In this document: one piece after another, positions 59,501 through 63,769 of the stretch
Layout: each line of letters opens with the position of its first letter
Numbering within the stretch: position 1 is the stretch's first letter
NCBI GenBank assembly: GCA_035222895.1
Contig: JAVYIG010002370.1
Span: 186,001 to 250,000, forward strand
Length of the DNA: 64,000 nucleotides
DNA from: Strongylocentrotus droebachiensis
Lineage: Eukaryota; Echinodermata; Echinoidea; Camarodonta; Strongylocentrotidae
Direction of reading: 5' to 3'
The notes under the pieces: model-generated
What the model was told of the DNA's origin: nothing
What the model saw: only the letters and a program-made list of their open reading frames with translations
Database searches by the model: none
Position numbers and translations under genes: made by a program

Positions 59501-60442
59501 TTACCATGCACCCATTTACCTCACCTGGGTGAAGCGTGGCAATGGTTGATTAATATCTTGATACAACTCTTGATCTAAGGAGACACGAACGAACGAACGA
59601 TCTTGCCAAAAGACACGATTTTGTGTACTCCTCACATAATTGAATCCAAAAAAAGAGACAACCATGCTAACGACAGTACGTAGTGAATCCTACCAATTAT
59701 GTATAGGTCTAGTGAAGTAACCACGAAACAAATCAAACAAATCTTGCAGCAGATTACAAACAAAAGCACTGGACCAAGATATGTTAACAACTTTACACTG
59801 GACCACACAAAAATTGTGTCATCAAAATTTGGTCCTAAGTTGTAAATCATTTCCAGTCTAGGACATACATGAATTTGAAATAAGTGAGCAATCCTACAAT
59901 CCTTTCCATTGAACATTAATTGCCATAATTATATCATTTTACATGGGCATGACAGGAAAGAGAAAGCTTAAACAGGGCCCTGTTTCATAAAACTTATTAT
60001 CAATAACAAATGCTAAATTTCAAATGACAAATTTGCTCTCAGCCAATCAAATGCCAACATTTCAGTAGCTTATTGTACCTTTTTATTGATAACAAGTTTT
60101 AGGAAACAGCTAGGGTTCAGAACTCAACAATCTTTTTTAAAAGCTAAAACATGGAAATACAATTTGTTTAAATACTACTGGGATCTTTATAATTGCAATT
60201 TCAGATTTTATCAGCAAGAAATAACACTTTTCCTTACCCGATTGGTTCCACTAATCCATCAACTGGGCAGTAGAAACCTACAATACAGTCCTGGCACGAC
60301 ACGCTACCGTTGGGTGCGTAGGTTCCGGCCGTGCAGAGCACGGGGTCAGATGACTGGACGGTGCACTGGTAGCCCCCTGGACACGGAATGCAGGTGGTGG
60401 CATCGGCCAGAGAGTAGTAGCCATCGGGACACGGGCTGGGGG
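22694..60442 (-). CDS. Giant adhesion GPCR with cysteine-rich ephrin-receptor-like array (37 exons, 5' incomplete)
   Basis: Membrane receptor assembled by hand from 37 minus-strand exons (listed separately); 7,271 coding nt, about 2,422 residues, 36 GT-AG introns, all phases compatible. Domain order (residue 1 is the first visible residue): ephrin-receptor-like/GCC2-GCC3 cysteine modules at 1-1625; hormone-receptor-like domain about 1660-1725; GAIN about 1740-2048 with GPS motif CACDHLTNFAVIM; seven membrane helices about 2055-2315; cytoplasmic tail ending VVTV. In this family the GAIN domain cleaves itself between HL and T, and the freed T-N-F-A-V-I-M stalk acts as tethered agonist; the residues needed are present. 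The cysteine-rich ectodomain is probably ligand-binding or structural (inference). Signal peptide and initiator codon are not seen, so the 5' end is outside the window or in an unrecognised exon. Ligand and G protein are unknown; no established symbol is recognised. Confidence 0.93.
23268..23526 (-). CDS. Receptor exon 36: TM5 and TM6
   Basis: Acceptor caacag|A, donor CAG|gtaaag; phase 2 in, phase 0 out. CFLQFWAQIGGLLIPMSIIL continues as TM5. A basic loop with KRVQN leads into ICILLLLGLTWVTGYLLLIP (TM6, with the GLTW motif of adhesion GPCRs). Residues 2204-2290. Confidence 0.95.
23969..24035 (-). CDS. Receptor exon 35: TM4 and second extracellular loop
   Basis: 67-bp exon, acceptor tttcag|GA, donor CT|gtaagt; phase 1 in, phase 2 out. 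The junction with exon 34 completes AAWGIPGLIVVLTGAI. The exon ends in the loop ARDSYAHDDL, before the conserved loop cysteine at the start of exon 36. It was too short to appear as an open frame. Residues 2182-2204. Confidence 0.9.
25264..25547 (-). CDS. Receptor exon 34: TM2, TM3 and start of TM4
   Basis: Acceptor ttgatag|G, donor GGG|gtaaga; phase 2 in, phase 1 out. Encodes TNQIFICLCLTLLCLYTTFV (TM2), CGFLTALVHFFVLSSIAWMG (TM3, with the conserved extracellular cysteine) and MIKAFLAAWG (TM4 start). VEGYNMYLFFVKIF is typical of the adhesion family. Residues 2087-2181. Confidence 0.95.
26429..26544 (-). CDS. Receptor exon 33: stalk and TM1
   Basis: Acceptor gttacag|GAT, donor AA|gtgagc; phase 0 in, phase 2 out. 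DIHRQEDSLIEAYNILTYIG continues into a hydrophobic helix ending LVTLATYLWNK, the first membrane segment of a class B/adhesion GPCR. Residues 2049-2087. Confidence 0.93.
27441..27605 (-). CDS. Receptor exon 32: GPS autoproteolysis motif
   Basis: Acceptor tgtgtag|TCT, donor ATG|gtcagt; phase 0-0, 55 codons. Contains NPMCSFWDEEQEDW and CACDHLTNFAVIM: the paired cysteines, the tryptophan and the HL|T cleavage site of the GPS. The scissile bond lies between codons at 27464-27462 (L) and 27461-27459 (T). Residues 1994-2048. Confidence 0.95.
28289..29067. mobile_element. piggyBac-type non-autonomous element, 779 bp (intron 31)
   Basis: Terminal repeats CCCTATTTAGCCCGGG and complement, flanked by exact TTAA on both sides (28285-28288, 29068-29071), the piggyBac signature. 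Subterminal G runs. The interior resembles the 20569-21526 element in inverted orientation (gatctcggccgt-like block near 28985). Confidence 0.88.
29335..29600. repeat. Dispersed repeat, copy 1
   Basis: Shares acaaaaaatatagacata, gagcacgtctcaatgattct and aaaagcagtgcttgta with 62514-62672. Orientation is the same in both. Might be a LINE 3' end; no protein domain visible. Confidence 0.75.
29608..30075 (-). repeat. tRNA-derived SINE split by a hAT-like element
   Basis: On the minus strand, gctcagtcggtaaaac, then after the inserted element ggtaaagcgtctgcct and gtgggttcgaatccaaccct give A-box- and B-box-like blocks of a tRNA-like head. The insertion lies between them. Confidence 0.7.
29722..30040. 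mobile_element. hAT-like non-autonomous element, 319 bp (intron 31)
   Basis: Ends CAGGTGCGGATCCAGC and complement-like CTAGATCCGCCACTG, flanked by 8-bp GCTTTACC and GTTTTACC (one mismatch). Homopolymer-rich interior with repeated ccaaaaatttgaa. Inserted into a SINE. Confidence 0.82.
30121..30549 (-). CDS. Receptor exon 31: GAIN domain, strand-rich part
   Basis: Acceptor atcacag|GTT, donor ATG|gtaaga; phase 0-0, 143 codons. Starts VQSVLADEVMNGLVLTLAGS and includes a beta-rich stretch ending INFTFTTIM that leads into the GPS. Several Asn-X-Ser/Thr sites. Residues 1851-1993. Confidence 0.9.
31423..31608 (-). CDS. Receptor exon 30: GAIN domain
   Basis: Acceptor ttgacag|GTA, donor CAG|gtgatt; phase 0-0, 62 codons. 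Contains SIVSNIAQVETEELEAAEEE and LVLAFEEQISRVEV, helical segments of GAIN subdomain A. Residues 1789-1850. Confidence 0.86.
32084..32230 (-). CDS. Receptor exon 29: GAIN domain, helical part
   Basis: Acceptor attttag|GTA, donor GAG|gtattc; phase 0-0, 49 codons. It reads VIVDEENAVEVSQQVSSVSS and then a helix ending NIVQQNLTSKE, typical of GAIN subdomain A. It was too short and ATG-poor to stand out as an open frame. Residues 1740-1788. Confidence 0.85.
33535..33656 (-). CDS. Receptor exon 28: second half of hormone-receptor-like domain
   Basis: Acceptor cgaacag|CC, donor CAG|gttttt; phase 1 in, phase 0 out. The sequence GRALCIGDGITQSQWQPVDN followed by CGPF matches the C...W...(D/N)NC pattern ending HormR domains of adhesion GPCRs; then NVTDVLTEIAQ starts the GAIN region. 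Residues 1699-1739. Confidence 0.85.
33828..34468. mobile_element. Inverted-repeat element with internal tandem repeat (intron 27)
   Basis: Long terminal inverted repeats of about 146 bp (33828-33974 and 34323-34468), both beginning TAATAGTWGGAGACCAGCCT. The middle holds two tandem units of about 165 bp starting catatcaaattact and sharing acctccgaccttaaatgagg. Superfamily not assigned, as no clear target duplication was found. Confidence 0.85.
34891..35109 (-). CDS. Receptor exon 27: linker and first half of hormone-receptor-like domain
   Basis: Donor CAAG|gtttgt. Acceptor ccctctag|GT is the one that keeps phase 1 from exon 26 with no stop. The 3' half (WISPRFEEVEFPVGENGTWA, then CPF) fits the start of a HormR domain. 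The 5' half (residues about 1626-1663) contains a hydrophobic run LLGAFLQYYLFTLF that is odd for an ectodomain. An alternative acceptor at 34996 gives a tidy domain start but breaks the phase unless another exon exists. Residues 1626-1698. Confidence 0.65.
35117..35405. repeat. Dispersed inverted-end repeat, empty copy (intron 26)
   Basis: Starts gtttcaaaaagatc and ends gatcttcgtgaaacaccccc. The same sequence at 54941-56032 is split by a 771-bp element. Its left end lies about 8 bp from the acceptor of receptor exon 27. Confidence 0.85.
35861..36050 (+). repeat. tRNA-derived SINE (intron 26)
   Basis: A-box-like tggttgagtgg (35867-35877) and B-box-like ggttcgcggtttgagtcc (35903-35920), then ctgcggcacctatgtccttt and a body ending near tctttgtgtt. 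Same head as the minus copy at 10157. Confidence 0.75.
36374..36592 (-). CDS. Receptor exon 26: last ephrin-receptor-like modules
   Basis: Acceptor ctcatag|GC, donor AAAG|gtaagc; phase 1-1. Signatures FYCPAGTGYDWQPCPTGSFS and CTLCSPGKFCSELN, ending CEAGYLCTEGSDRARPEVTF. Residues 1553-1625. Closes the cysteine-rich ectodomain before the hormone-receptor-like domain. Confidence 0.9.
37340..37557 (-). CDS. Receptor exon 25: cysteine-rich modules
   Basis: Acceptor atacag|C, donor CATT|gtgagt; phase 2 in, phase 1 out. Signature ASMATPEDGGITGDPCTTGH then CEAGTYTTTTHRSKCDTCPA. Residues 1480-1552. Confidence 0.9.
38109..38253 (-). CDS. Receptor exon 24: cysteine-rich module
   Basis: Acceptor cactag|GC, donor CAGG|gtaaga; phase 1 in, phase 2 out. 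Signature CPVGTWSDSVGLEKASDCYP and CSGGFYCNGTG. Residues 1432-1480. Confidence 0.89.
38912..39232 (-). CDS. Receptor exon 23: phase 1-1 cysteine-rich exon
   Basis: Acceptor tccaaag|GA, donor GGAG|gtgagt. Signatures CPVGHFCPNRTEFDTQYPC, CLECPPGKFCDTPGEDN and CPAGKYCIG. Residues 1325-1431. Last of the uninterrupted phase 1-1 run. Confidence 0.9.
39772..41066. mobile_element. TTAA-flanked inverted-repeat element, 1,295 bp (intron 22)
   Basis: TTAA at 39768-39771 and 41067-41070; ends AGAGATGGTTTATTGA and complement TCAATGAACCATCTCT. Further inner inverted blocks include tgacgtcacaatatgaa (39961) and ttcatattgtgacgtca (40859). Purine-first ends with TTAA suggest the Kolobok superfamily (inference). 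No transposase. Confidence 0.8.
41416..41568 (-). CDS. Receptor exon 22: phase 1-1 cysteine-rich exon
   Basis: Acceptor tctacag|GT, donor AGAG|gtacga. Signature CGQGYYCEEGSASETAC and CVSGTYQDDTGQSSCKHC. Residues 1274-1324. An intron of about 2.2 kb with a 1.3-kb inverted-repeat element separates it from exon 23. Confidence 0.9.
41640..41790. repeat. (ATC)n imperfect microsatellite
   Basis: Interrupted atc/atc-att units; it gives rise to spurious open frames rich in Ile and Met on both strands. Confidence 0.85.
41856..42008 (-). CDS. Receptor exon 21: phase 1-1 cysteine-rich exon
   Basis: Acceptor tttctag|GA, donor TCAG|gtaggg. Signature CPSGTYSNSTGLMIEDQCTY and CTAGSYCEDPG. Exactly 153 bp, the same as exon 22. 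Residues 1223-1273. Confidence 0.9.
42197..42313 (-). CDS. Receptor exon 20: phase 1-1 cysteine-rich exon
   Basis: Acceptor catgtag|GT, donor TGCG|gtaagc. Signature CMEGFYCISTAVRPDPTDGI then CPRGRYC. Residues 1184-1222. Confidence 0.9.
43020..43199 (-). CDS. Receptor exon 19: phase 1-1 cysteine-rich exon
   Basis: Acceptor tttctag|GT, donor GAAG|gtaatt. Signatures CIQGAWTAQPMDFDNYTDGD and CQPGYYCPRGSIEPEKC. Residues 1124-1183. The part encoding WTAQPMDFDNYT is partly duplicated at 43341-43398. Confidence 0.9.
43341..43398 (-). pseudogene. Relic partial duplicate of receptor exon 19
   Basis: Closely matches the part of exon 19 encoding AWTAQPMDFDNYT (here AWTAQPTDFDNYT) including a degraded copy of the acceptor side. 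The flanking intron sequence is also partly repeated (43201-43300 against 43390-43490), so this is a tandem duplication of about 190 bp. The copy lacks the rest of the exon and the donor, and runs into another frame. Confidence 0.8.
43911..44060 (-). CDS. Receptor exon 18: phase 1-1 cysteine-rich exon
   Basis: Acceptor tctcag|GT, donor GAAG|gtgaga. Signatures CPKGTYRPNENGQALLDCTI and CDPGKYCAYEGN. Residues 1074-1123. The intron that follows (43200-43910) contains the relic copy of part of exon 19. Confidence 0.9.
44653..44856 (-). CDS. Receptor exon 17: phase 1-1 cysteine-rich exon
   Basis: Donor GACG|gtaagc. The acceptor is taken as ccaccccag|GA after a pyrimidine-rich stretch. The open frame continues a little further upstream but has no other AG, and this choice keeps phase 1. 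Signatures CPVGTYCEAGSSEPIGC and CHSCPRGWYCPGN. Residues 1006-1073. Confidence 0.87.
45689..45955 (-). CDS. Receptor exon 16: phase 1-1 cysteine-rich exon
   Basis: Acceptor ttcaaag|GT, donor ATCG|gtaagt. Signatures CPQGFFCPQQTSVPQPC, CEACDPGFYCGSYN and CNPGFYCHYG. Residues 917-1005. Confidence 0.91.
46187..46435 (-). CDS. Receptor exon 15: phase 1-1 cysteine-rich exon
   Basis: Acceptor gtctatag|GA, donor TCAG|gtatgt. Signatures CPRGHYCPEGTGSNGSIPC, CPRGTYNPDLGLASEDQCQP and CDPGYYCQSG. Residues 834-916. Confidence 0.91.
46725..46895 (-). CDS. Receptor exon 14: phase 1-1 cysteine-rich exon
   Basis: Acceptor ttttcag|GG, donor CAGG|gtaggt. Signature YYCIGKAKTKYPTDGDTGNI then CPVGHYCPEGSPAAIRCPDG. 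First of ten consecutive symmetric phase 1-1 exons. Residues 777-833. Confidence 0.9.
47057..47685. repeat. GCATACATAATGAGC family element, copy 1 (intron 13)
   Basis: Starts near gatgcctttgccatagagcg and ends cataatgcctccagatactt with cggaggcat. Internal units repeat gaatccatcaatcggttctt, tttgcatacataatgagcc and gtgacctttgacc every 140-150 bp. Confidence 0.85.
47810..48017 (-). CDS. Receptor exon 13: cysteine-rich modules
   Basis: Acceptor cacccag|GCC, donor CCAG|gtaagg; phase 0 in, phase 1 out. Signature CPAGYYCPEGTETPISYPC and CLDCPGGEVCGGY. It ends a mainly phase 0/2 set of introns and starts the long phase-1 run. Residues 708-776. Confidence 0.89.
48320..48362. repeat. (CCCT)n/poly-C tract
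   Basis: Pyrimidine run of ccct units on each side of a C homopolymer. Confidence 0.95.
48901..49068 (-). CDS. Receptor exon 12: cysteine-rich modules
   Basis: Acceptor ttaccag|GGT, donor TGT|gtaagt; phase 0-0. The exon 11/12 junction reconstitutes PCPEGTY, and the exon ends in TEC before ANST of exon 13. Signatures CPSCPPGKYCGETG and CAAGHYCIGG. Residues 652-707. Confidence 0.88.
49223..49580. repeat. GCATACATAATGAGC family element, copy 2, partial (intron 11)
   Basis: Two internal units with tttgcatacataatgagc and aagtttggcgggaatccatc; the ends are missing. Confidence 0.85.
49609..49912 (-). CDS. Receptor exon 11: cysteine-rich modules
   Basis: Acceptor tttccag|A, donor GAG|gtgagt; phase 2 in, phase 0 out. 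Signatures CNPGYYCTGGSGTS, CERGTYTTATASSSCLDCPQ and CLSGHYCPP. Residues 550-651. Confidence 0.9.
50518..50621 (-). CDS. Receptor exon 10: cysteine-rich module
   Basis: Acceptor tattag|ATG, donor GG|gtaagt; phase 0 in, phase 2 out. Signature CPLGTYHNSSGSTSADDC. Its first codon is ATG but it continues an upstream frame, so it is an internal methionine. Residues 516-550. Confidence 0.86.
50959..51147 (-). CDS. Receptor exon 9: cysteine-rich modules
   Basis: Acceptor ataacag|GGA, donor GAG|gtaatt; phase 0-0. Signature CTDCPAGFYCPDPVNVPQPC and CTPCPEGMSCLDP. Residues 453-515. Confidence 0.89.
51774..51892 (-). CDS. Receptor exon 8: cysteine-rich module
   Basis: Acceptor attacag|GA, donor GAG|gtaagg; phase 1 in, phase 0 out. 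Signature MYSLDQALSCTPCPTGSLC and CPNGTYSGLGE. Residues 413-452. A GA-rich microsatellite lies directly upstream in the intron. Confidence 0.87.
51906..51998. repeat. (GA)n-rich microsatellite
   Basis: Imperfect gaga/gggag units next to exon 8. Confidence 0.92.
52462..52852 (-). CDS. Receptor exon 7: largest cysteine-rich exon of the proximal array
   Basis: 391-bp exon, acceptor ctttcag|GTC, donor CTTG|gtaagt; phase 0 in, phase 1 out. It carries several consecutive modules, such as CLPCPQGFMCPSP, CPSGTYQDTTGKSTCYLCPG and CDPGYYSLSGQQVCSVCPEG. Residues 283-412. Most other exons of the array are 80-320 bp. Confidence 0.9.
53868..53948 (-). CDS. Receptor exon 6: short cysteine-rich exon
   Basis: 81-bp phase 0-0 exon between acceptor catgaag|TTC and donor CAG|gtcagt. 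Encodes FSTSGSTSCAACPVGQACGS and a short remainder. It fits in frame between exons 5 and 7, giving a normal module; the preceding polypyrimidine tract is good. Residues 256-282. Confidence 0.8.
54941..56032. repeat. Dispersed repeat, occupied copy (intron 5)
   Basis: The outer parts 54941-55130 and 55909-56032 match the uninterrupted copy at 35117-35405; the middle is the element at 55134-55904. Confidence 0.85.
55134..55904. mobile_element. TTAA-flanked inverted-repeat element, 771 bp (nested)
   Basis: TTAA at 55130-55133 and 55905-55908. Ends AGGACAAGTCCACTCCAAAA and complement, with about 120 bp of terminal inverted similarity (including aacttactttcaata). Non-coding. The purine-first ends again fit Kolobok (inference). 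Confidence 0.85.
56162..56275 (-). CDS. Receptor exon 5: cysteine-rich module
   Basis: Acceptor aaacag|TGT, donor TTT|gtaagc; phase 0 on both sides. Signature CAAGTYQTASTQTSCTECPA. Residues 218-255. It lies beside a long AAT microsatellite (56302-56640). Confidence 0.87.
56302..56640. repeat. Long (AAT)n/(AAC)n imperfect microsatellite
   Basis: About 340 bp of ataat and aacaa units. Translations are poly-Ile or poly-Asn and are not proteins. Confidence 0.97.
56764..56852 (-). CDS. Receptor exon 4: cysteine-rich module
   Basis: Acceptor ttgttag|GT, donor ACG|gtaagt; phase 1 in, phase 0 out. Encodes YQCADETKAPQACPPGYY and the start of the next module. Residues 188-217. Confidence 0.87.
56932..57190 (+). 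repeat. tRNA-derived SINE, near full length (intron 3)
   Basis: Head gccgtggtcgagtggtttaa with ggcgcttgactggagat, then a T run replacing the B box and cccgacacggcac closing the acceptor-like stem. The body contains cacccaggtgttaaatgggt and ggaatgctccccagggagtg. Confidence 0.85.
57209..57399 (-). CDS. Receptor exon 3: cysteine-rich modules
   Basis: Acceptor tgttag|A, donor ATAG|gtaaga. Enters in phase 2 and leaves in phase 1. Signature CQAGQYAGLGQTSCQDCPKG followed by SYCPYDG and CTECPIG. Residues 124-187. Confidence 0.88.
57541..58815. repeat. GCATACATAATGAGC family element, copy 3, longest (intron 2)
   Basis: Begins gcgcagtcgaaaatgatgcc and ends cataatgcctccggctactt with aacggaggcat. About six internal units of 142-152 bp, the last three almost identical, then a (GGAC)n run at 58735-58770. 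Confidence 0.92.
59140..59304 (-). CDS. Receptor exon 2: cysteine-rich modules
   Basis: Acceptor ttccag|A, donor AG|gtaaat; phase 2 at both ends. Signature CLAGSECFDHYSTPSPC and CTICPAGY. Residues 69-124. The intron before exon 3 holds the large 150-bp-repeat element at 57541-58815. Confidence 0.87.
59357..59640. repeat. SINE-related fragment (intron 1)
   Basis: gtagccgggctaccatgaaa, catttacctcacctgggtga and ttgccaaaagacacg resemble SINE tails seen at 38290-38450, 42780-42950 and 51200-51310. Confidence 0.5.
60238..60442 (-). CDS. Receptor exon 1 (first visible): ephrin-receptor-like modules
   Basis: Acceptor follows a T-rich tract ending gtctttag; donor GG|gtaagg. The exon starts after the first base of a codon and ends in phase 2. 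It encodes two cysteine modules, with signatures CPDGYYSLADATTCIPCPGG and CQDCIVGFYCP. Residues 1-69. Because it starts mid-codon, at least one more exon must lie upstream. Confidence 0.88.
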
Positions 60443-61464
60443 CTAAAGACATCAAGGTTGATTTGATAAATAATCCTTATTTAATAATTTGTTCCATATA
60501 AAATTGAAATGATGGCATAAGTGGAACATATTTTGGGGAAATTTTAAATAGGGCCAAGTAAAAATGATTGCCAGTTTCTGATATATACATTTCAAATTAG
60601 AAGAAACAAGTTCTGTATTACATGCATTTCATGCAATTTACATCACAGCTATGATTTTTCCCATATAGTACTACAAATACTATGGAAATGGATCGAGTCA
60701 GTTCCACAAGAGGTTTTTTTTTTCTTTTTCCTTTGACCATGATACAGATGCAAATTTGAAATTACTACATACAGTATATGAATTTGCATTTAAATTAAAA
60801 CAAAAAATGTTTCTAAAAAAAGGAGGCAGAAAAAAAAAGACTAGTATTATAAGGCAAAAAGACTACATATGTCTTTTCCGTGGTATAATACGACTACGAT
60901 GCGACCAAAGTATTCACGTGCGTGCAACCCTGGTGGTCCATGGTGCGACATACACAAAACCGAAGCGTGAGGAGAACTTTGGTCTGTTTCACGAATGCTA
61001 TAGCACGCGCTGATCGTTAAAATCAAGTCCCTTCGTTTACGTGCAGTTGTCCAAAAGAAGTCGTAGATAGCGTTAACCGGTATTTGGCATACTACACTCC
61101 CTTTAGAGCATGCATGGAAAAGTTACTAGAAAACAATTTTATTTGTACATACATGTACATTGTAAGTAATACAGTAAGTTAATTTCATTTGGAATAAAAT
61201 GATGATAAAATAGTGACAAGACAGGGAGTCTTCTGCAGAAGACTTCTCAAATTTTATCAAAAATAGACAATAAATTAATTACAAACCTTTAAATAAGCAT
61301 TATAAGGAATTTCGTGTATGTTCAATTACTCAGTCTTTGGCCAATGGGGGAGGAGATATAAAAAGTCTTTAAAAAACACATGAATTTAAAAGTGATGTGA
61401 ACTTTCTTACATTTCAACATAATTTTATATATTTAGGTGACAACTTATATCAGGCTAGATGGAT

Positions 61465-62020
61465 GTTTGACTGCACGCAGTCGAAAAATGCTGCCTCCGC
61501 CATAGAGCAAATTTACAAACCAAAACGGAAGTGAATTTACAAACCAAAACGGAAGCAAGTTTTCAAATTCAAGTTTGATTGTAATCCATTAAGAGGTTCT
61601 CAGAATATCGTGATCACAAGCTAATTTTTCTTATACCTGTATGACCCTTTGATCTTTTACCTCTTGACCCTAATCAGTTCATTGGATTTGCAAGATACTT
61701 ACATGTCCTGAGTTTGATGGTAATCCATACGTCGGTTCAAATGATAATGCGTTCACAAGCTTCTTTGCACACATGAGCCCCATGACCTTTGACCTCATGA
61801 CCCAAAAAATCTACACAGTTCATTTGCTCTGCAAGATACATAGATGACCCCATCCATGAATCCATCAAACAGTTTTTGAGAAAACATGATCACAAGCTAT
61901 TTTGGCATACATAACGAGCCATGTGATCTTTGACCTTGTGACCCCATACATATCGAGTTTGGTGGGAATTCATCAATCGGTTCTTGAGATGGAAGGACAA
62001 CCCGAAAAGCATGATGCCTC
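61465..62020. repeat. GCATACATAATGAGC family element, copy 4
   Basis: Starts ctgcctccgccatagagcaa and ends near gcatgatgcctcgaa; shares gtgatctttgaccttgtgac and gaattcatcaatcggttctt. Lies upstream of exon 1, probably in the next intron of the receptor. Confidence 0.85.
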
Positions 62021-62513
62021 GAATTGGTTTGTAAAAAAAAATTAGTGTTTTCGAGAAAATTATGATTATTTTGTTTTGTCCGTTTTTTTTGGTTTTTTTT
62101 CCCCTCTTTGAAATGTCAAAGTTGGGGGTGCGGCCTATGCCGTGGTGCGGCCTTATCGCCGGCAAATACGGTATTGACAATATACACTGTATAAAAAAAC
62201 AAGAGGGAAACAATATGATTTTTAAATATTTTTCAAAAAGGAAAATAAAATAAACTTTTCTCCCATTTAACCCCTAACTGCCCTCACGGGATTAAAAGTT
62301 TTTATTCGCACCCTGTACATATGCACAAGGATCTTGGCCAGCAGACTCACACAGGCTCCTCACAGGCACACACAGTGCGCAATCGTCAAGGCCTTGAAGC
62401 AGCACTTTTCTTGGAAGAAGAAGAAGAACCCCTCAACAATTATTGACAATACCCCCAATTAAAAAACAAATGAGAGACTGATAAGAGAGGGATAACAAAA
62501 AATACACCCACCT

Positions 62514-62672
62514 TCAAGTTTCAAGTTTTATTGTTCCACATTTTACAAAAAATATAGACATATAGTCTAAATGAAATACATCACATGTAGTATAAAATGA
62601 GCACGTCTCAATGATTCTTAATTGATTTAGATGAAGTAGAATGAGATATTGAAAAGCAGTGCTTGTAATATA
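62514..62672. repeat. Dispersed repeat, copy 2
   Basis: Second copy of the 29335-29600 repeat, followed by a TA-rich microsatellite. Confidence 0.75.
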
Positions 62673-63491
62673 TATATACATAGATCTATATATATATATA
62701 TATCTGTAAAGCGCGCTTTGATCGAGACTGCCTTCGGTCCTAAAAAGCGCTATATAGGAAGTAGCTATTATTATTATTATTACACTCCAGCAAAGCAAAG
62801 CTGCATAGAGAGTCAATGCTAATGCATATTTACTGAGAGGAAGGTATTATACACAGATATACACACACCACACATCATTTTATAAACTGCACACAATAGC
62901 ACCGATTGGGCTGATCGGCAAATTTGACAATTTGATTTTTTTAATTATTCTTCTTAACATCAGTAAGTTTTAAAAAAAAAACTATTTTACTGCTATTTAG
63001 GTGTCATCAATTGTCACTAAATTACCGATTCTGAGTGAAATTACCTGAGTTTTGTACAGTGGTGTTTGAAATGTTCAGAATAAATAGCACAGCTTTTAGT
63101 ACTACACTACACAGCCAGGATAGTGATGCACCTATATGTATGTTGGGTCCAATATGGTCACAGTTCTTAACTATAATAGCGCCTAAATTTTAGGTGGCTG
63201 TCGCAAAAGGAAATCTTTCCATTTATGATGTACTAGACTCTAGACAATATTCATTAAAGAATGAAATAAACATGAATCTTAGAGTAACATATAGTCTACT
63301 CACCGATAAAATTCTTTCTGAACTAGGTCTATAGCTTGCTGTTCAAATTACCCCCAGTCACTTGTTTTATAGAGTATCGTTTGTTTTGGTTCAGCTGCAA
63401 ACGCACATGTCAATCCTATGGGGCGCCAAGTGTAACACATGTGATGATTCTGTCACCAAATCAATTCCACCATTCGATTTTGTCAGAAAAG

Positions 63492-63688
63492 CAGACACGT
63501 AGCCAGAGTATGATGTTTTTTTTTTTTTTTTTTTTTTTTTTGTTGGGGGGGGGGGGGCACATTCATGCATGTAATCGATCGAGGTAAAAAAAAAAGGGGG
63601 TCTAAAAAAGTTCAGCCGATCTTGGAAAATGTTTGGGGGCACATGCTCCCGTGCCGCCCCCCCCCCCCCCCCCGTAGCTACGTGCCTA
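63492..63688. mobile_element. hAT-like non-autonomous element, 197 bp
   Basis: Flanked by an exact 8-bp duplication CAGAAAAG (63484-63491 and 63689-63696). Ends CAGACACGTAGCCAG and complement-like GTAGCTACGTGCCTA. The interior is mostly T, G and C homopolymers. Confidence 0.83.
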
Positions 63689-63769
63689 CAGAAAAGCAAC
63701 ATCACCAATTTATTTTGTCACTATTAAAAGCAATATCAATTTTATTTGTTATCATGGAAGGCAATCTTA

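Larger units (their letters stand above)
60443..63490. other. Upstream region with no exon recognised
   Basis: No minus-strand frame with the CPxG cysteine pattern and no convincing signal-peptide exon. It holds repeats (61465-62020, 62514-62672). Since exon 1 begins mid-codon, this is most likely intron. Confidence 0.55.

Noticed and set aside
61890..62213. Candidate 5' signal-peptide exon of the receptor (hydrophobic start MFPSCFFIQCIL)
   Set aside because: It overlaps the mobile repeat at 61465-62020 and has no donor of the needed phase that I could support.
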